Shown: positions 42,531 through 52,589, counted from the stretch's first letter. The stretch is DNA of 64,000 nucleotides from Granulosicoccus sp963833195 (GCA_963833195.1 CAWHXF010000028.1:1364001-1428000); one strand, 5' to 3'. The notes: generated by a model from the sequence alone, not told the origin. Translations and numbers: made by a program.

Positions 42531-43622
42531 TCAGACCGAGCGCACCCGGAACCGCTCCCGAACAACCCGGTCGACCCCCGGGTCCAGATGCACCGGCCGC
42601 TCGCGCGCGAGCAACTCCCGCGCCCGCACGTTCGCGCGCGTCCACATGTCGTGCGCGCCGCCCGCTTCCCACAGCGTCGGCGGGTCGCGATCGGCCAGCG
42701 TCGGATAGAAGTAGTCGCGCTCCATCGCCGCGAGCGTGTGCGCGCCGCCGAGAAAGTGCCCGTCGCCGAACACCGCCGCGCGGATGGCCTCGAAGCCGAG
42801 GCTCTCGTCGTCCACCTCGACGCCGCGCAGCACGCGGTTCACGTGACTGAGCATCTCGTCGTCGACGACGAAGGCCTCGAACGAGGCGCCCAGCAGGCTC
42901 GCCATCATTCCCGAGGATTCGTAGAGCATGTTCGCGCCCGCGAGCCCGGCGGCCAGCGCGGTCAGCGCCTTCTCCGCGCCCATCTGCGCGTCCACCGCCT
43001 TCGCGTCGCTCATCGAGCACGCGGCGCCCGTCGGCAGGCCGAACCGGTTGCCGAGCTGCGCGGCCGCTGCGTTCAGCAGCACCTCCTCGCCGCCGCCGCG
43101 CAGCAGCGCGTACGCGGTGTTCAGGTCGAGCTCGAGCACGTCCTCGATGTCGGTCGCGATGCAGCAGTTCTTGAACCAGCCGACGTTCGTCAGCGCGTCG
43201 CACAGCGCGGTGAAGTCGTGCAGGTCAGCGAGCGTGGCCGCGCGGTAGCGATGCGTGTCCAGATCGAGCGTCTGCACGGCTGCGCCACCGGTGCCGAAGT
43301 GCACGCGGTCGCCGCCCACCTCGATATCGTGCCGTTCGTCGCGGCCGTGGAAGGTGAAGCTCTTGCACGCGCCCGCGACGATGTCCTCGACGAAGGCCTT
43401 CGGGAAACTCAGTCGGCCGTCGCCGCGCAGCACCGCTCCCGCCTCGCGGGCCTTGTCGGAGAGCACCTTCGGCACCTCGCCCATGCCGATCTCGTCGAGC
43501 ACGCGCAGGGCTTCGGCGCAGATGCGCTCGCAGTCGACATCGCTCAGCGGCCGGTAGCGCCCGCCGCGTTGACCGGGCGCCGCGGGGTTGAACGAAGGTG
43601 GCAGTGCGCGGCGGGCGTGCAT
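42531..43622 (-). CDS. Trimethylamine methyltransferase (MttB/MtgB) family protein, internally shortened
   Basis: Member of the non-pyrrolysine MttB superfamily, which demethylates quaternary amines such as glycine betaine to a corrinoid protein. The N terminus RYRPLSDVDCERICAEALRV and SFTFHGRDERHDIEVGGDRV and the C terminus (GAACSMSDAKAVDAQMGAEK, ANMLYESSGMMASLLGASFE, HFLGGAHTLAAMERDYFYP) are well conserved. Between AYALLRG and GGEEVLLNAAAAQLG (about 43090) the central barrel of some 130-150 residues is missing in frame; the 363-residue product is shorter than the usual 480-520. No corrinoid protein gene is near. Activity is doubtful. Confidence 0.85.
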   Translation of the reverse strand: MHARRALPPSFNPAAPGQRGGRYRPLSDVDCERICAEALRVLDEIGMGEVPKVLSDKAREAGAVLRGDGRLSFPKAFVEDIVAGACKSFTFHGRDERHDIEVGGDRVHFGTGGAAVQTLDLDTHRYRAATLADLHDFTALCDALTNVGWFKNCCIATDIEDVLELDLNTAYALLRGGGEEVLLNAAAAQLGNRFGLPTGAACSMSDAKAVDAQMGAEKALTALAAGLAGANMLYESSGMMASLLGASFEAFVVDDEMLSHVNRVLRGVEVDDESLGFEAIRAAVFGDGHFLGGAHTLAAMERDYFYPTLADRDPPTLWEAGGAHDMWTRANVRARELLARERPVHLDPGVDRVVRERFRVRSV

Positions 43623-43696
43623 GGCGGCGCGCGCGGAGCCGCGGCCGCGACGCCGCCTGGTGCCGCCCGCGGCACCGTGGCCCGCGTCGTCGGCGG

Positions 43697-46138
43697 TCAA
43701 GCGCGCACTCGCTTGCCTTCGACGTCGTGGCGGACCGGTTCGACGACCCGCGCACCGCGCCGCTCGCCCAGCAGCTCCACCTCCAGCCGTGTGCCGATCG
43801 CCGCGGCGTCCGGATCGACGAAGCCGAGCGCCAGGTGCTCGCCGACGCGGTGACCGTAGCCGCCGGAAGTCACCGTGCCGACCTGCACGCCGTCGTGCAG
43901 GATGGGATCCCCCGCGTGCGCGAGCGCGTTGCCGATCGACGGCATGCCCTCGCCGTCCACCGGATCGACCACGAGGCTGACGAACGCCGCGCGCGGCGTT
44001 TCCTCGCGCCGTCGCTGCAGCGCCTCGCGCCCGACGAAGTCGGGCTTGTCGAGGTTCACGAAGCGCTCGAGGGCCGACTCGAACGGGTCGAACTCGGTCA
44101 GGAGATCCACCTTCCAAGCGCGGTAGCCCTTCTCCAGTCGCATGGAGTCGGCCGCGTACAGGCCGAAGCGACCCAGACCGTGCTCCTTTCCGGCCTCGGT
44201 GAGCGTGCGCCACAGCAGGTAGAGCTGTTCCGCCGGGACGTGCAGCTCGAACGCGAGCTCGCCGGAGTAGCTCACGCTCCACAGCATGATGTCCGCATGC
44301 CCCACCCGCACGGGTCTGCAGCGCAGCCACGGCATCGACTCGACCGACAGGTCGGAGCGTGGGCAGAGCCCCTGCAGCAGCGCACGCGACCCGGGTCCCG
44401 CGAGCACGAGCATCGAGTGCGAGGTGGTGAGGTCGCGCACGGTGACCTCCGCCGGGCGGAAGCGCTCGAGCCAGTCGCGGTCGTGCCACTGCGCCGCGGC
44501 CGCGGAGCCCCACAGGAAGGATTCCTCGCCGATCATCGCGATCGTCGCCTCGGACAGCACGTTGCCGCGCTCGTTGAGCAGGTAGCACAGCGATACCCGG
44601 CCGACCGACTTCGGCAGCCGGCCGCACACCACGCGGTCGAGGAACTCCCGCGCGCCCGGCCCCTCGATCGCGAAGCGAGTGAAGCCGTTCACCTCGCACA
44701 CCGCGCAGCCGTTCGTCAGCCGTTCGATCTCCGCGCCGACGATGGCATCGGTGGCCGTGACGCGGTAACCGGGCTCGTCGACGAACGCTTCGTCGGGGCG
44801 ATAGAACAGCGGACGCTCCCAACCCGCCACGACGCCGAACTCGGCGTGCGCGGCCTCGTGCACGGCGTACAGCGCCGTCGTCTTCGCGAGCCTGCCGGCG
44901 GGGCGCTCCTCGCGCGGCAGGTGGTAGTGGAACTCGTTCTGGTAGTCCTCGATGGCCTTGAGCCTGGTGAGCTCGGTGTTCGCGTGGCTGGTGAAGCGGC
45001 GCGGGTCGAGGTACCAGGCATCCCACTCGCACTCGCCGTGCACGATGAGCTCCGCGAGGATCTTGCCCAGGCCCCCGCCTTCGCCGATGCCCGCGCGCAG
45101 CCCGAGGCACGCGTACGCGTTGGTCAGACCCGGGATCGGCCCGACGAGCGGCGCGCCGTCGATGGTGTAGGTGATCGGCCCGTTGATGGTCGTGTGGATG
45201 CCGACGTCCTGCAGCACGGGCATGCGCTCGAACACCGCCTCGATGTTCGGCAGGCAGCGGTCGAGATCGTTCGGGCACAGCGCCATCGTGAAGTCCGGCG
45301 AGATGCCGTCCATGCCGAAGGTGCGGCAGTCCTGCTCGTAGATGCCGACGAGCAGGCCCTTCTTCTCCTGCCGGCTGTAGAAGTCCGCGCCGGGGTCGCG
45401 GATGATCGGCACGCGCGCGTCCATCGCCTCGAGCGCGGGGATGGGGTCGGTCAGGAAGTACATGTGCTCCATCGAGGTGACCGGATGCTCGACGCCGAGC
45501 ATGCGGCCGACCTCGTTCACGCGATAGCCGGTCGCGTTGACGACGATCTCGCAGCGGATCTCGCCCTTGGTCGTGCGCACGATCCACTCGCCGCCGGCGG
45601 TGCGCTCCACGGCCTCGACCGGCTCGAAGCGACGCACCTCGGCGCCGGCCAGCCGCGCCCCGCGCGCGAGCGCCTGGGTGAGCTGGCTGGGGTCGATGTC
45701 GCCATCGAGCGGATCCCACCAGGCGCCCAGCAACCCGTCGGGTTCGATGAGCGGGTGGCGGCGCGCGGCCTCGGCCCCGTCGATCAGCTCGAAGTCGATG
45801 CCGACGCCACGCGCCATGCCGATGTGGTGGCGGTAGACGTCCATCTGCGCGGGGGTGTGCGCCAGGCGCATGCCGCCGGTGATGTGGTAGTTGATCGGGT
45901 GATCGGCATCGGCGGTCAGCTCGCGGTACAGATCGATGCTGTGGCGCTTCATCGCCACCATCGTCTGGGTGCTGCCGAACTGGGTGACCTGAGCCGCGGC
46001 GTGCCAGGTGGAGCCCGAGGTCAGCTCGTCGCGCTCGACGAGCACGACGTCCGTCCAGCCGAGCCGGGTGAGATGGTAGAGCGTCGAGCAACCGCCGACG
46101 CCGCCACCGATGACGACCACGCGAGCCTGAGTTTTCAT
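43697..46138 (-). CDS. FAD-dependent sarcosine/dimethylglycine dehydrogenase-like protein with GcvT domains
   Basis: 813-residue oxidoreductase of the DMGDH/SARDH type. The N-terminal FAD domain has VVVIGGGVGGCSTLYHL, VLVERDELTSGSTWHAA (the His of covalent flavin attachment) and GLRAGIGEGGGLGKILAELI. The C-terminal ~390 residues are the GcvT-like folate-binding and C-terminal barrel domains (GFTRFAIEGPGAREFLDRVV, GELAFELHVPAEQLYLLWR, GRFGLYAADSMRLEKGYRAW). It demethylates a methylated glycine or amine, passing the C1 unit to tetrahydrofolate. It is upstream of the MttB-family gene, 74 bases apart, suggesting a joint role in quaternary-amine degradation. Confidence 0.9.
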   Translation of the reverse strand: MKTQARVVVIGGGVGGCSTLYHLTRLGWTDVVLVERDELTSGSTWHAAAQVTQFGSTQTMVAMKRHSIDLYRELTADADHPINYHITGGMRLAHTPAQMDVYRHHIGMARGVGIDFELIDGAEAARRHPLIEPDGLLGAWWDPLDGDIDPSQLTQALARGARLAGAEVRRFEPVEAVERTAGGEWIVRTTKGEIRCEIVVNATGYRVNEVGRMLGVEHPVTSMEHMYFLTDPIPALEAMDARVPIIRDPGADFYSRQEKKGLLVGIYEQDCRTFGMDGISPDFTMALCPNDLDRCLPNIEAVFERMPVLQDVGIHTTINGPITYTIDGAPLVGPIPGLTNAYACLGLRAGIGEGGGLGKILAELIVHGECEWDAWYLDPRRFTSHANTELTRLKAIEDYQNEFHYHLPREERPAGRLAKTTALYAVHEAAHAEFGVVAGWERPLFYRPDEAFVDEPGYRVTATDAIVGAEIERLTNGCAVCEVNGFTRFAIEGPGAREFLDRVVCGRLPKSVGRVSLCYLLNERGNVLSEATIAMIGEESFLWGSAAAAQWHDRDWLERFRPAEVTVRDLTTSHSMLVLAGPGSRALLQGLCPRSDLSVESMPWLRCRPVRVGHADIMLWSVSYSGELAFELHVPAEQLYLLWRTLTEAGKEHGLGRFGLYAADSMRLEKGYRAWKVDLLTEFDPFESALERFVNLDKPDFVGREALQRRREETPRAAFVSLVVDPVDGEGMPSIGNALAHAGDPILHDGVQVGTVTSGGYGHRVGEHLALGFVDPDAAAIGTRLEVELLGERRGARVVEPVRHDVEGKRVRA

Positions 46139-46390
46139 GTGCGAATACCTCCTAGCGCAGTCGACTCCGAACCGGGGTGGCTGGCAACCTCAATATGCTG
46201 ACCGATCGTTCAGCGGATCTGCACGATGGCCCCCTGCCGGCCGGCCCTCGGGGCATGGCCTCGATCCCGACCGTTCCGCGTTCCTCGCGCGGAAGCGGCG
46301 GAGCCTGCGGACAGGCACTGGCCCATTGGCCGGTTGCCCGCGATGCGCTCGACTCCCAGAGTCGAAGGCTTCACCCAGGCTTTCGATCTC

Positions 46391-48175
46391 ATGAGCCCCA
46401 TCGCGTCCGCACGACCCTTCCCGCACCGCGGACCGGTCATCGCGCTCGCCGTGGCGGCGTTCCTGCTGTCGGCAGGCGGCTGCTCCGACGACGACGATCC
46501 GGACGACGCCGACGCGGATGCGCCGATCCGCTGGCAGGTCTGGGCGGCCGATCAGTCCAATTCGGTCAGCGACGCGAGCGCGCCGGGCACCCGCGGCAGC
46601 CTGCTGTGGATCTGGGAGTCCGAAGCGATCGAGACCCAGCTGGCGGGCGGCGTTCCGGCGCAGCCGATCGGGTGCGGCCCCGACGGCGCGACCAGCGCCG
46701 GGCCCTGCGACCTGCTGGAGCTCTTCCCGCCGTCGCTGACCGAGCTCGACGCGGCCGGCGAGCCGACCGGGCGCACGCTCGGCGAGCTCGACGGCTTCGG
46801 TCGGCTGCACGGGGCGCTGTCCGATCCGCAGAACCGCTACGTGAACGTCAACGTCTTCGCACCGGGTGGCGGCTACGTCGGCGTGCTGGACGCCCGCACG
46901 CGAGAGGCGATCGCCCTGTTCCGGGTCACCGGCACCAACGTCGGCGGCGGGACGGACGTGCGCTCGGTGCACATGTCGTTCTGGTCCGCGGACGGCTCGG
47001 CGCTGCTGGTCGCGAACCTCAACGGCAAGCTGCTCGAGCGCGTGGACGTGGTGCGCGACGCGGACGACACCATCACCGACCTGGTGCTGAACCGCTCCGC
47101 CACGCTCGGCGTCGGGCAGGACATGCAGGTCGCCGCCCCGGCCACCGCGTTCGCCGGCGACAACGCGCTCGGAGAGCCGCTGATCGGACGGATCGGTGGC
47201 GACTACGCCGAGGCCGATCTCGGGGATCTGACGCCCGCGGGCTACTGCAAGGAGAACGGGTGCGACGGACCCGACGGCAATCTGGGCGGACGCCCCAACA
47301 ACCTGATCATCTGCCCCATCCCGTCGCGCAACGATCTGGCCTACGTCACGATGGGCGGCGGCGGCCTGCTGGTCGCCGATCTCGCGAGCACGCCCATGCG
47401 CATCGTCGGCGAATACGGCAACGAGGTCATCAACGGTGCCGGCTGCGGCGGTGCGCAGGCCGGCGACGCGATGTGGCTCAACGCCGGCGTGTCGGCCTCC
47501 CCCGCCGGTGCCACCCAGTCGACCTTCACCGTCTACGCGCTGGACGATACCGCCTTCGGCGACGGCTCGAACGGGGAGAACCTTCCGCTGCCGATGGAGG
47601 TGTTCCGCGACGCCGGCAACACGGCCACCGTGGGCAGCTCGACCGGCGCGGCGTCGAACGACAGCGGGCAGCTTCCCGGCACCACCACGCGACGCGACTC
47701 GCACGGAACGGTCGCGACCGTCGACGAGCGCTTCGTCCACATGGTGGACCGCATCGCCAACGTGGTCGAGGTCTTCGATACCGAATCGTTCGCCCGCACG
47801 AGCTACGACCTCGTGTCTGCCGATGGACAAGGCGGCGGCACGGGCCCCTGCGCCGCGGCATCGGTGAGCGACGACGCGGCGCTGCCCGGCAACGACGCCG
47901 CGCCGGACCTGCTGGACGTCACGCCCGACGGGCGCTACCTCGCCATCGCGTTCCGCGGACCGGTGCCGGTGTCCGTGAATCACTCCGCCCAGGGATCGTG
48001 CCCCGGAGTCGGCATCGTGGAGCTCGGCGACGACGGGGCGAGCGGGCGTCTGGTGGGCGTGCTGCGCACCACGAACGCCGTCGACACGAGTGTGGGCGAT
48101 GCGCCGGGCGGCCAGAGCTACGCCGGCACCGAGCGCAGCGACGTGCACGGGGCGATCGTCGTGCGCGTGCCCTGA
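46391..48175 (+). CDS. Beta-propeller-like surface or periplasmic lipoprotein
   Basis: 594-residue protein with a signal peptide and lipobox (AVAAFLLSAGGC) followed by an acidic SDDDDPDDADADAP stretch. The mature part shows repeating propeller-type blades: GGGYVGVLDARTREAIALFR, SVHMSFWSADGSALLVANLN, GGLLVADLASTPMRIVGEYG, VEVFDTESFARTSYDLV and LLDVTPDGRYLAIAFRGP. No enzymatic motif is clear; it could be a binding or structural protein. ATG 46391 places the signal peptide correctly; ATG 46343 is an alternative. It converges with phoX (22 bases apart). Confidence 0.75.
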   Translation: MSPIASARPFPHRGPVIALAVAAFLLSAGGCSDDDDPDDADADAPIRWQVWAADQSNSVSDASAPGTRGSLLWIWESEAIETQLAGGVPAQPIGCGPDGATSAGPCDLLELFPPSLTELDAAGEPTGRTLGELDGFGRLHGALSDPQNRYVNVNVFAPGGGYVGVLDARTREAIALFRVTGTNVGGGTDVRSVHMSFWSADGSALLVANLNGKLLERVDVVRDADDTITDLVLNRSATLGVGQDMQVAAPATAFAGDNALGEPLIGRIGGDYAEADLGDLTPAGYCKENGCDGPDGNLGGRPNNLIICPIPSRNDLAYVTMGGGGLLVADLASTPMRIVGEYGNEVINGAGCGGAQAGDAMWLNAGVSASPAGATQSTFTVYALDDTAFGDGSNGENLPLPMEVFRDAGNTATVGSSTGAASNDSGQLPGTTTRRDSHGTVATVDERFVHMVDRIANVVEVFDTESFARTSYDLVSADGQGGGTGPCAAASVSDDAALPGNDAAPDLLDVTPDGRYLAIAFRGPVPVSVNHSAQGSCPGVGIVELGDDGASGRLVGVLRTTNAVDTSVGDAPGGQSYAGTERSDVHGAIVVRVP

Positions 48176-48197
48176 TCGAGGGGCGGGGCCGTCGGGA

Positions 48198-50188
48198 TCA
48201 GGCGAGCAACTCGCCGTCGTCGCGTCTCACCGCGATGATCGAGGAGCGCGGCATGCCTTCGAAACCGTCCGGGAACGTGCCGCCCGGATGCTGGATGCCG
48301 ACGAAGGCCGTGCGACGGTCCGCGCTCCAGGTCAGCCCCGTGACCTCGCTGCCCTTGGGTCCGGTCAGGAAGCGCACGATCTCGCCGGTGGCGGGATCGC
48401 CCACGAGCATCTGGTTGTTGCCCATGCCGGCGAAGTCGCCCTTCGTTGCCGTCGTCGCCGTCGGTCTGGATCCACAGCGAGCCCCGTGGAGTCGAACTGC
48501 ATGCCGTCCGGGGAGTTGAACAGGTTTCCCGCATTGATGTTCTCCGAGCCCGCGTAGGCGTCGTCGAAGACCTCGGGGTTGCCGGCCATGACGTAGAGAT
48601 CCCACGCGAAGGTGTCGCTCGCGTGGTCGTCGTCGTGCGGAAACCAGCGCACGATCTGGCCGAACTCGTTCGCCTGGCGCGGGTTCGGTCCGCCCACGGG
48701 CGTGACGTCGCCGCCGGCGTTCGGTGCCAGGCCCCGGTTCGAGTTGTTCGTCAGCGCGCAGTACGCCTCCACCGCCACGGGGTTGACCGCGACCCATTCG
48801 GGTCGGTCCATCGTCGTCGCGCCCACCTTCGAGGCGGCCATGCGGGTGTGGATCAGGATCTCGGCGGCGTCCATGTCGGTGGCCTCGGGCGTGAGCTCGA
48901 GCCAGGTGCCGCTCATGTCGTCGTCGAAGCGCGCGGCGAAGAGCCTGCCGTCGTCGAGCAGCGAGTCGGTGTCGCCGCCCGGCACGTAGGGTCCGTTCGA
49001 GACGTACTTGTAGAGATACTCGCCACGCTCGTCATCGCCGAGGTACACGACGACCCGGCCGTCACGGGCCAGCACGCTCGCCGCGTTCTCGTGCTTGAAG
49101 CGTCCGAGTGCGGTGCGCTTGACGGGCGTGGACGAGGCGTCCGACGGATCGATCTCCACGATCCAGCCGAAGCGGTTCGGCTCGTTCGGGTTCGACGACA
49201 GGTCGAAGCGCTCGTCGAACCGCTCGTACGCGTAGCGGCTCTCGGCCTCGATGCCGTAGCGGGCGAAGGCCTCGGGCAGCACCGTCGTGGCATCGGTCGC
49301 ACCGAAGTAGCCGTTGAAGTTCTCCTCGCAGGTGAGGTAGGTGCCCCACGGTGTCCTGCCCGAGCCGCAGTTGTTCAGCGTGCCGAGCGCGCGGGTGCCG
49401 TCCGGATCGGCCGCGGTCTTCAGCAGGTCGTGACCGGCGGCGGGTCCTGCGATCCGCATCTCGGTGTTCTGCGTGATGCGGCGGTTGAAGGGCGAGTCCT
49501 TGACGATCGACCAGCCGTCGCGGCCCTCGGCCACCTCCATGACGGTGACCCCTTGCGCGTTCTGGAGCTTCAGCACCTCCTCGGCGCTGGTGGGCAGCAC
49601 CTCGATCTCGGCGTCCACGGACGTCGCGTCGGTCTCGGTCCCGGGGCCCGCCTCGGCCGCCGCGGCGGCGGCTGCCAGAGCGGCCTTGGACGCCGCCACG
49701 AGGTTGATCTCGGGGTTCACGTACTCGTGGTTGACGGCGAGCACCTGGTGCCCGCCGATCGCGAAGAGCTCCATGCCGTCGGTGTTCTCGCCGAACGAGC
49801 GCGCCTGCGTGGCCGCGGTGCCACCGGTGCTCGGGTCGAAGTCCGGCACGTCCGAGTACAGCGGCTGGCCCCAGCTCGCGAGCACCTGCCAGGAGTAGCC
49901 CTCCGGCACGTGCACGGTGAAGTCGGTGGCGATGGGGATCGGCTCGAAGCCGAAGCGGGAACCGGTGGCGGACGCCGAGGCGTTCGCATCGCTGCTGCCG
50001 GCAAGCGTCGCCAGCAGCGTACCGGGCCCGAGCGCGGCGGCACCGGAGCCGAAGGCCAACACGCCGAGAAAGCCCCGACGGTCCATGGCCGCGGCGACGA
50101 CGCGGTCGAAGTCCTGCACGTCCGGGCGGGGGTCGCGCGCCTCGTCGAAGGCGTCGAAGGAGAGGCGGGAGGGATGTGGGCGAGACAT
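48198..50188 (-). CDS. phoX: Tat-exported PhoX-type alkaline phosphatase (DUF839), two apparent frameshifts
   Basis: Calcium/iron-dependent phosphatase of the periplasm. The N terminus MDRRGFLGVLAFGSGAA is a Tat signal; the mature part has LNNCGSGRTPWGTYLTCEEN, EAESRYAYERFDERFDLSSN, RFGWIVEIDP, ALGRFKHENAASV, VYLGDDERGEYLYKYVS and the RPEWVAVNP region. Near 48440 and 48487 the frame changes twice: DGMQFDSTG, SLWIQTDGDDGNEG and DFAGMGNNQMLVGDP lie in three frames, and removing one G from each of two runs restores 662 residues. Two indels of the same polarity within 50 bases suggest consensus errors. The gene is divergent from a membrane protein. Confidence 0.85.
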
Positions 50189-50353
50189 GGCGGCTCCGTG
50201 GTGGTCAAGACGACGAGGCCAGGACTTTGAACGGCGGATGTGTACGCGGCATGACAGCGCGGACCGGTCAATCGCCGGCCGGCGACAACACAACCCCGAG
50301 GCGTGGGAGCCGTGACGTAGACTTCGAGCGCCATCCCGGTCCGAGTATTCGTC

Positions 50354-51118
50354 ATGCCCCCTGGCCGTGCGAAGTCGCTCGCCACGTGGCGCCCGGCGAG
50401 CGTCGCCTTCGCGTGCTGTGCGGTGCCGATCGCGACCGTGATCGCGTGCGCCTCGTGGTCGATGGGCGCGGGCATGATCGAGCCCTGCAATCCCTTCGTC
50501 GACGGCTGCACCTCGATCAGCCGGGCGGTCCGTCAGCTGCCCGTGCTCTACCTGTTTCGCGCGATCATGCTGCCGTGCTCGGTGCTGCTGGCGTTGTACT
50601 GGTGGCAGGAACGGGAGCGGCTCGCGACGCTCGCACCGTCGCGCCCCGTCCTGCGCGAGCTCGCCTGCGCGCTCGGACTGCTCGGTTCCGCGCTGCTGAT
50701 CGCGTACGTCGTCTTCCTCGGCACCGACGGACCGGTCTACGAGTTCCTGAGGAGGCTCGGCATCTACGTCTTCTTCGGCGGCACCGGCATCGCGCAGGCG
50801 ATCGTGACGCTCGGCCTCGATCGGGCCCCTGCCGGACGCGCCGAGCGACGCCTGCGCGCGATGCGGCTCGTGCTGGTCGCCGCCATGCTCGGACTGGGTC
50901 CTCTGAACCTCGTGCTCAAGGCCGAGCTGGCGGACCCGGACGCGGCGGAGAACGTGATCGAGTGGTGGTTCGCGGTGGCGCTGTTCGGATGGTTCGGCTC
51001 GATGGCGCCGACCCGGCGGCGGACGTTTCAGCGAGCCGCCAGGAAGTCGGCGACGTTCAGCAGGATGAACTCGTTGTCGTCCGCCCGACCCGCCTCGCGG
51101 CCCACCGAGAACGGGTAG
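50354..51118 (+). CDS. Small multi-spanning membrane protein, Frag1/DRAM-like
   Basis: 254-residue protein with about six hydrophobic segments (VAFACCAVPIATVIACASW, LYLFRAIMLPCSVLLALYW, ELACALGLLGSALLIAYVVF, LGIYVFFGGTGIAQAIVTL, MRLVLVAAMLGLGPLNLVL, WWFAVALFGWFGSM). The arrangement, with a polar loop after helix 1 (NPFVDGCTSISRAV), resembles the Frag1/DRAM/Sfk1 family; the match is by layout, not by a strong motif. The last ~30 residues overlap the convergent phytase-like gene by 91 bases and are Arg/Ser-rich, so the true stop may be earlier. It is divergent from phoX. Confidence 0.65.
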   Translation: MPPGRAKSLATWRPASVAFACCAVPIATVIACASWSMGAGMIEPCNPFVDGCTSISRAVRQLPVLYLFRAIMLPCSVLLALYWWQERERLATLAPSRPVLRELACALGLLGSALLIAYVVFLGTDGPVYEFLRRLGIYVFFGGTGIAQAIVTLGLDRAPAGRAERRLRAMRLVLVAAMLGLGPLNLVLKAELADPDAAENVIEWWFAVALFGWFGSMAPTRRRTFQRAARKSATFSRMNSLSSARPASRPTENG

Positions 51119-52323
51119 TTGTTGTCGTTGGCCACCACGATGGTGTCCTCGTCGACCCGGTCCACGTTCTCGATGGTCACGAAGGGAAAGGTGAACGTGC
51201 CGTCCTCGGTGCCGCGGCCGATCCCTTGCGGGTCGTCGATGTCGAGCAGGTCGATGTACGCGATCTTCTCGAGCGTGCCGGCCTCGTCCGTGCGCTCGAG
51301 ATCCACGAGGTAGATGCGCTTGAACTCCGCCGGCTCGTCCGAAAACCCGGCAGCGCCCTGCCCGCCGTCGCGCTCGATGATCAGCGCCCGCGTGCCGTCG
51401 ATGAAGTTGAAGTCGCCGATGGCGTGACCCGGATCCTCCAGCGGGTAGTGGCGCACGCGGTCGCTCCAGCGGGCGGCATCGGCGTCGAACTCGAACAGCG
51501 ACAGCACCGGGCGACCGTTCAGCGTCATCGGCGCATCGGCCTCGGCGTCCCACACGGGCTTCTCCAGCAACGGGTAGAGCGTCGTGCCGTCCTCCCCCAG
51601 CGCCATGCCCTCGTAGCCGCCGGAGCGCATCGCGATCACGTCCTCGGACCACTCGTCGCCCGGGTTCGGGGCCCGCGCCGCCGCATTGTCGGGCGAGCGG
51701 TGGAGCCGTCCGCCGGGCTCGGTCGCGACGACCTGCCGCACGACGCCGCCCGCACCGACCTCGATCAGCCAGGGGCCGAACTCGTCGCCGATCCAGTAGC
51801 CCTCGCCCACCGGCTGGATGGACTCGAGGTCGAAGTCGGCGCCGGTCAGGTAGCGCGGGCCGGTCGCCTCGGTGGTGATCGGGAACGGCACCACGCGCTC
51901 GGGATCGGACAGGAACACCGTGCGCGCCACGCTCACCTCGCCGCTCGCCCAGTCGACGTCGATCTCGTGGAACATCAGCAGCGCGTCGGCCGAGTTCGCC
52001 CGCGCGCCGAAGCCGTTGTCGGTCAGCACGAGGAAGCGGTCGTCGCCGAGGGAGCGGATGCCGGAGAAGCCCTGCACCGGCTGACCCTCGAACGGGCGCG
52101 ACAGCCCGGTCGCGGCATCGACGATGGCGCCGAGCTCCTCGGTGCGGCCTTCCTCCCCCGTGAAGCGGCCCGACACGGCGAACATCGCGGGAGCGTCGTC
52201 GGGAGGGGCGATGAAGGTCTCGCCGGGCAACTGGGCGTGCGCCTCGAGCGTGGCGGGGAATCGCTCCTGCGCGAAGGCGGGCGCGCACAGCGCGGACAGG
52301 ACAACGGCAAGACGGAACGCCAT
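51028..52323 (-). CDS. Esterase-like activity of phytase family protein, secreted
   Basis: 431-residue exported protein. Signal peptide MAFRLAVVLSALCAPAFAQ, then the phytase-like domain of the PF13449 type: GFSGIRSLGDDRFLVLTDNG, DLESIQPVGEGYWIGDEFGP, GYEGMALGEDGTTLYPLLEK, DFNFIDGTRALIIERDGGQG and the end FVTIENVDRVDEDTIVVAND. The six-bladed propeller with Asp/Glu calcium sites is typical; substrates of the bacterial members are unproven. Together with PhoX nearby it points to scavenging of organic phosphorus. It is divergent from arsR. Confidence 0.85.
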   Translation of the reverse strand: MAFRLAVVLSALCAPAFAQERFPATLEAHAQLPGETFIAPPDDAPAMFAVSGRFTGEEGRTEELGAIVDAATGLSRPFEGQPVQGFSGIRSLGDDRFLVLTDNGFGARANSADALLMFHEIDVDWASGEVSVARTVFLSDPERVVPFPITTEATGPRYLTGADFDLESIQPVGEGYWIGDEFGPWLIEVGAGGVVRQVVATEPGGRLHRSPDNAAARAPNPGDEWSEDVIAMRSGGYEGMALGEDGTTLYPLLEKPVWDAEADAPMTLNGRPVLSLFEFDADAARWSDRVRHYPLEDPGHAIGDFNFIDGTRALIIERDGGQGAAGFSDEPAEFKRIYLVDLERTDEAGTLEKIAYIDLLDIDDPQGIGRGTEDGTFTFPFVTIENVDRVDEDTIVVANDNNYPFSVGREAGRADDNEFILLNVADFLAAR

Positions 52324-52589
52324 CGGGGTCTCCGGTACGGGGGCTCGTCGCCCGCACCTTCCCGCACCGGTGTGACAGGGGTGCGACAGGGCCGTAAAGC
52401 TGTCGGGCCGTCGGGCCGTCGCGCTCGCGAGCGTGCGCCTGGCGCCCTCGGCGGCACGCTCACGGGATTCGTCCCGCCCGGCCCCACGAGGTCGGCCCTG
52501 CCGCAGCGTCGTTCGAGGTCGTCGACGCGCTGATCGCGCCGGGCCCGCACCCGGCGCGACGCCGCACTTGCCAAGCGCGCGAAACACTT

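Noticed and set aside
50240..50275. Possible Pho box upstream of phoX
   Set aside because: Only one half-site CTGTCATG is present; the base pattern four bases away (ACCGGTC) does not match the second half.
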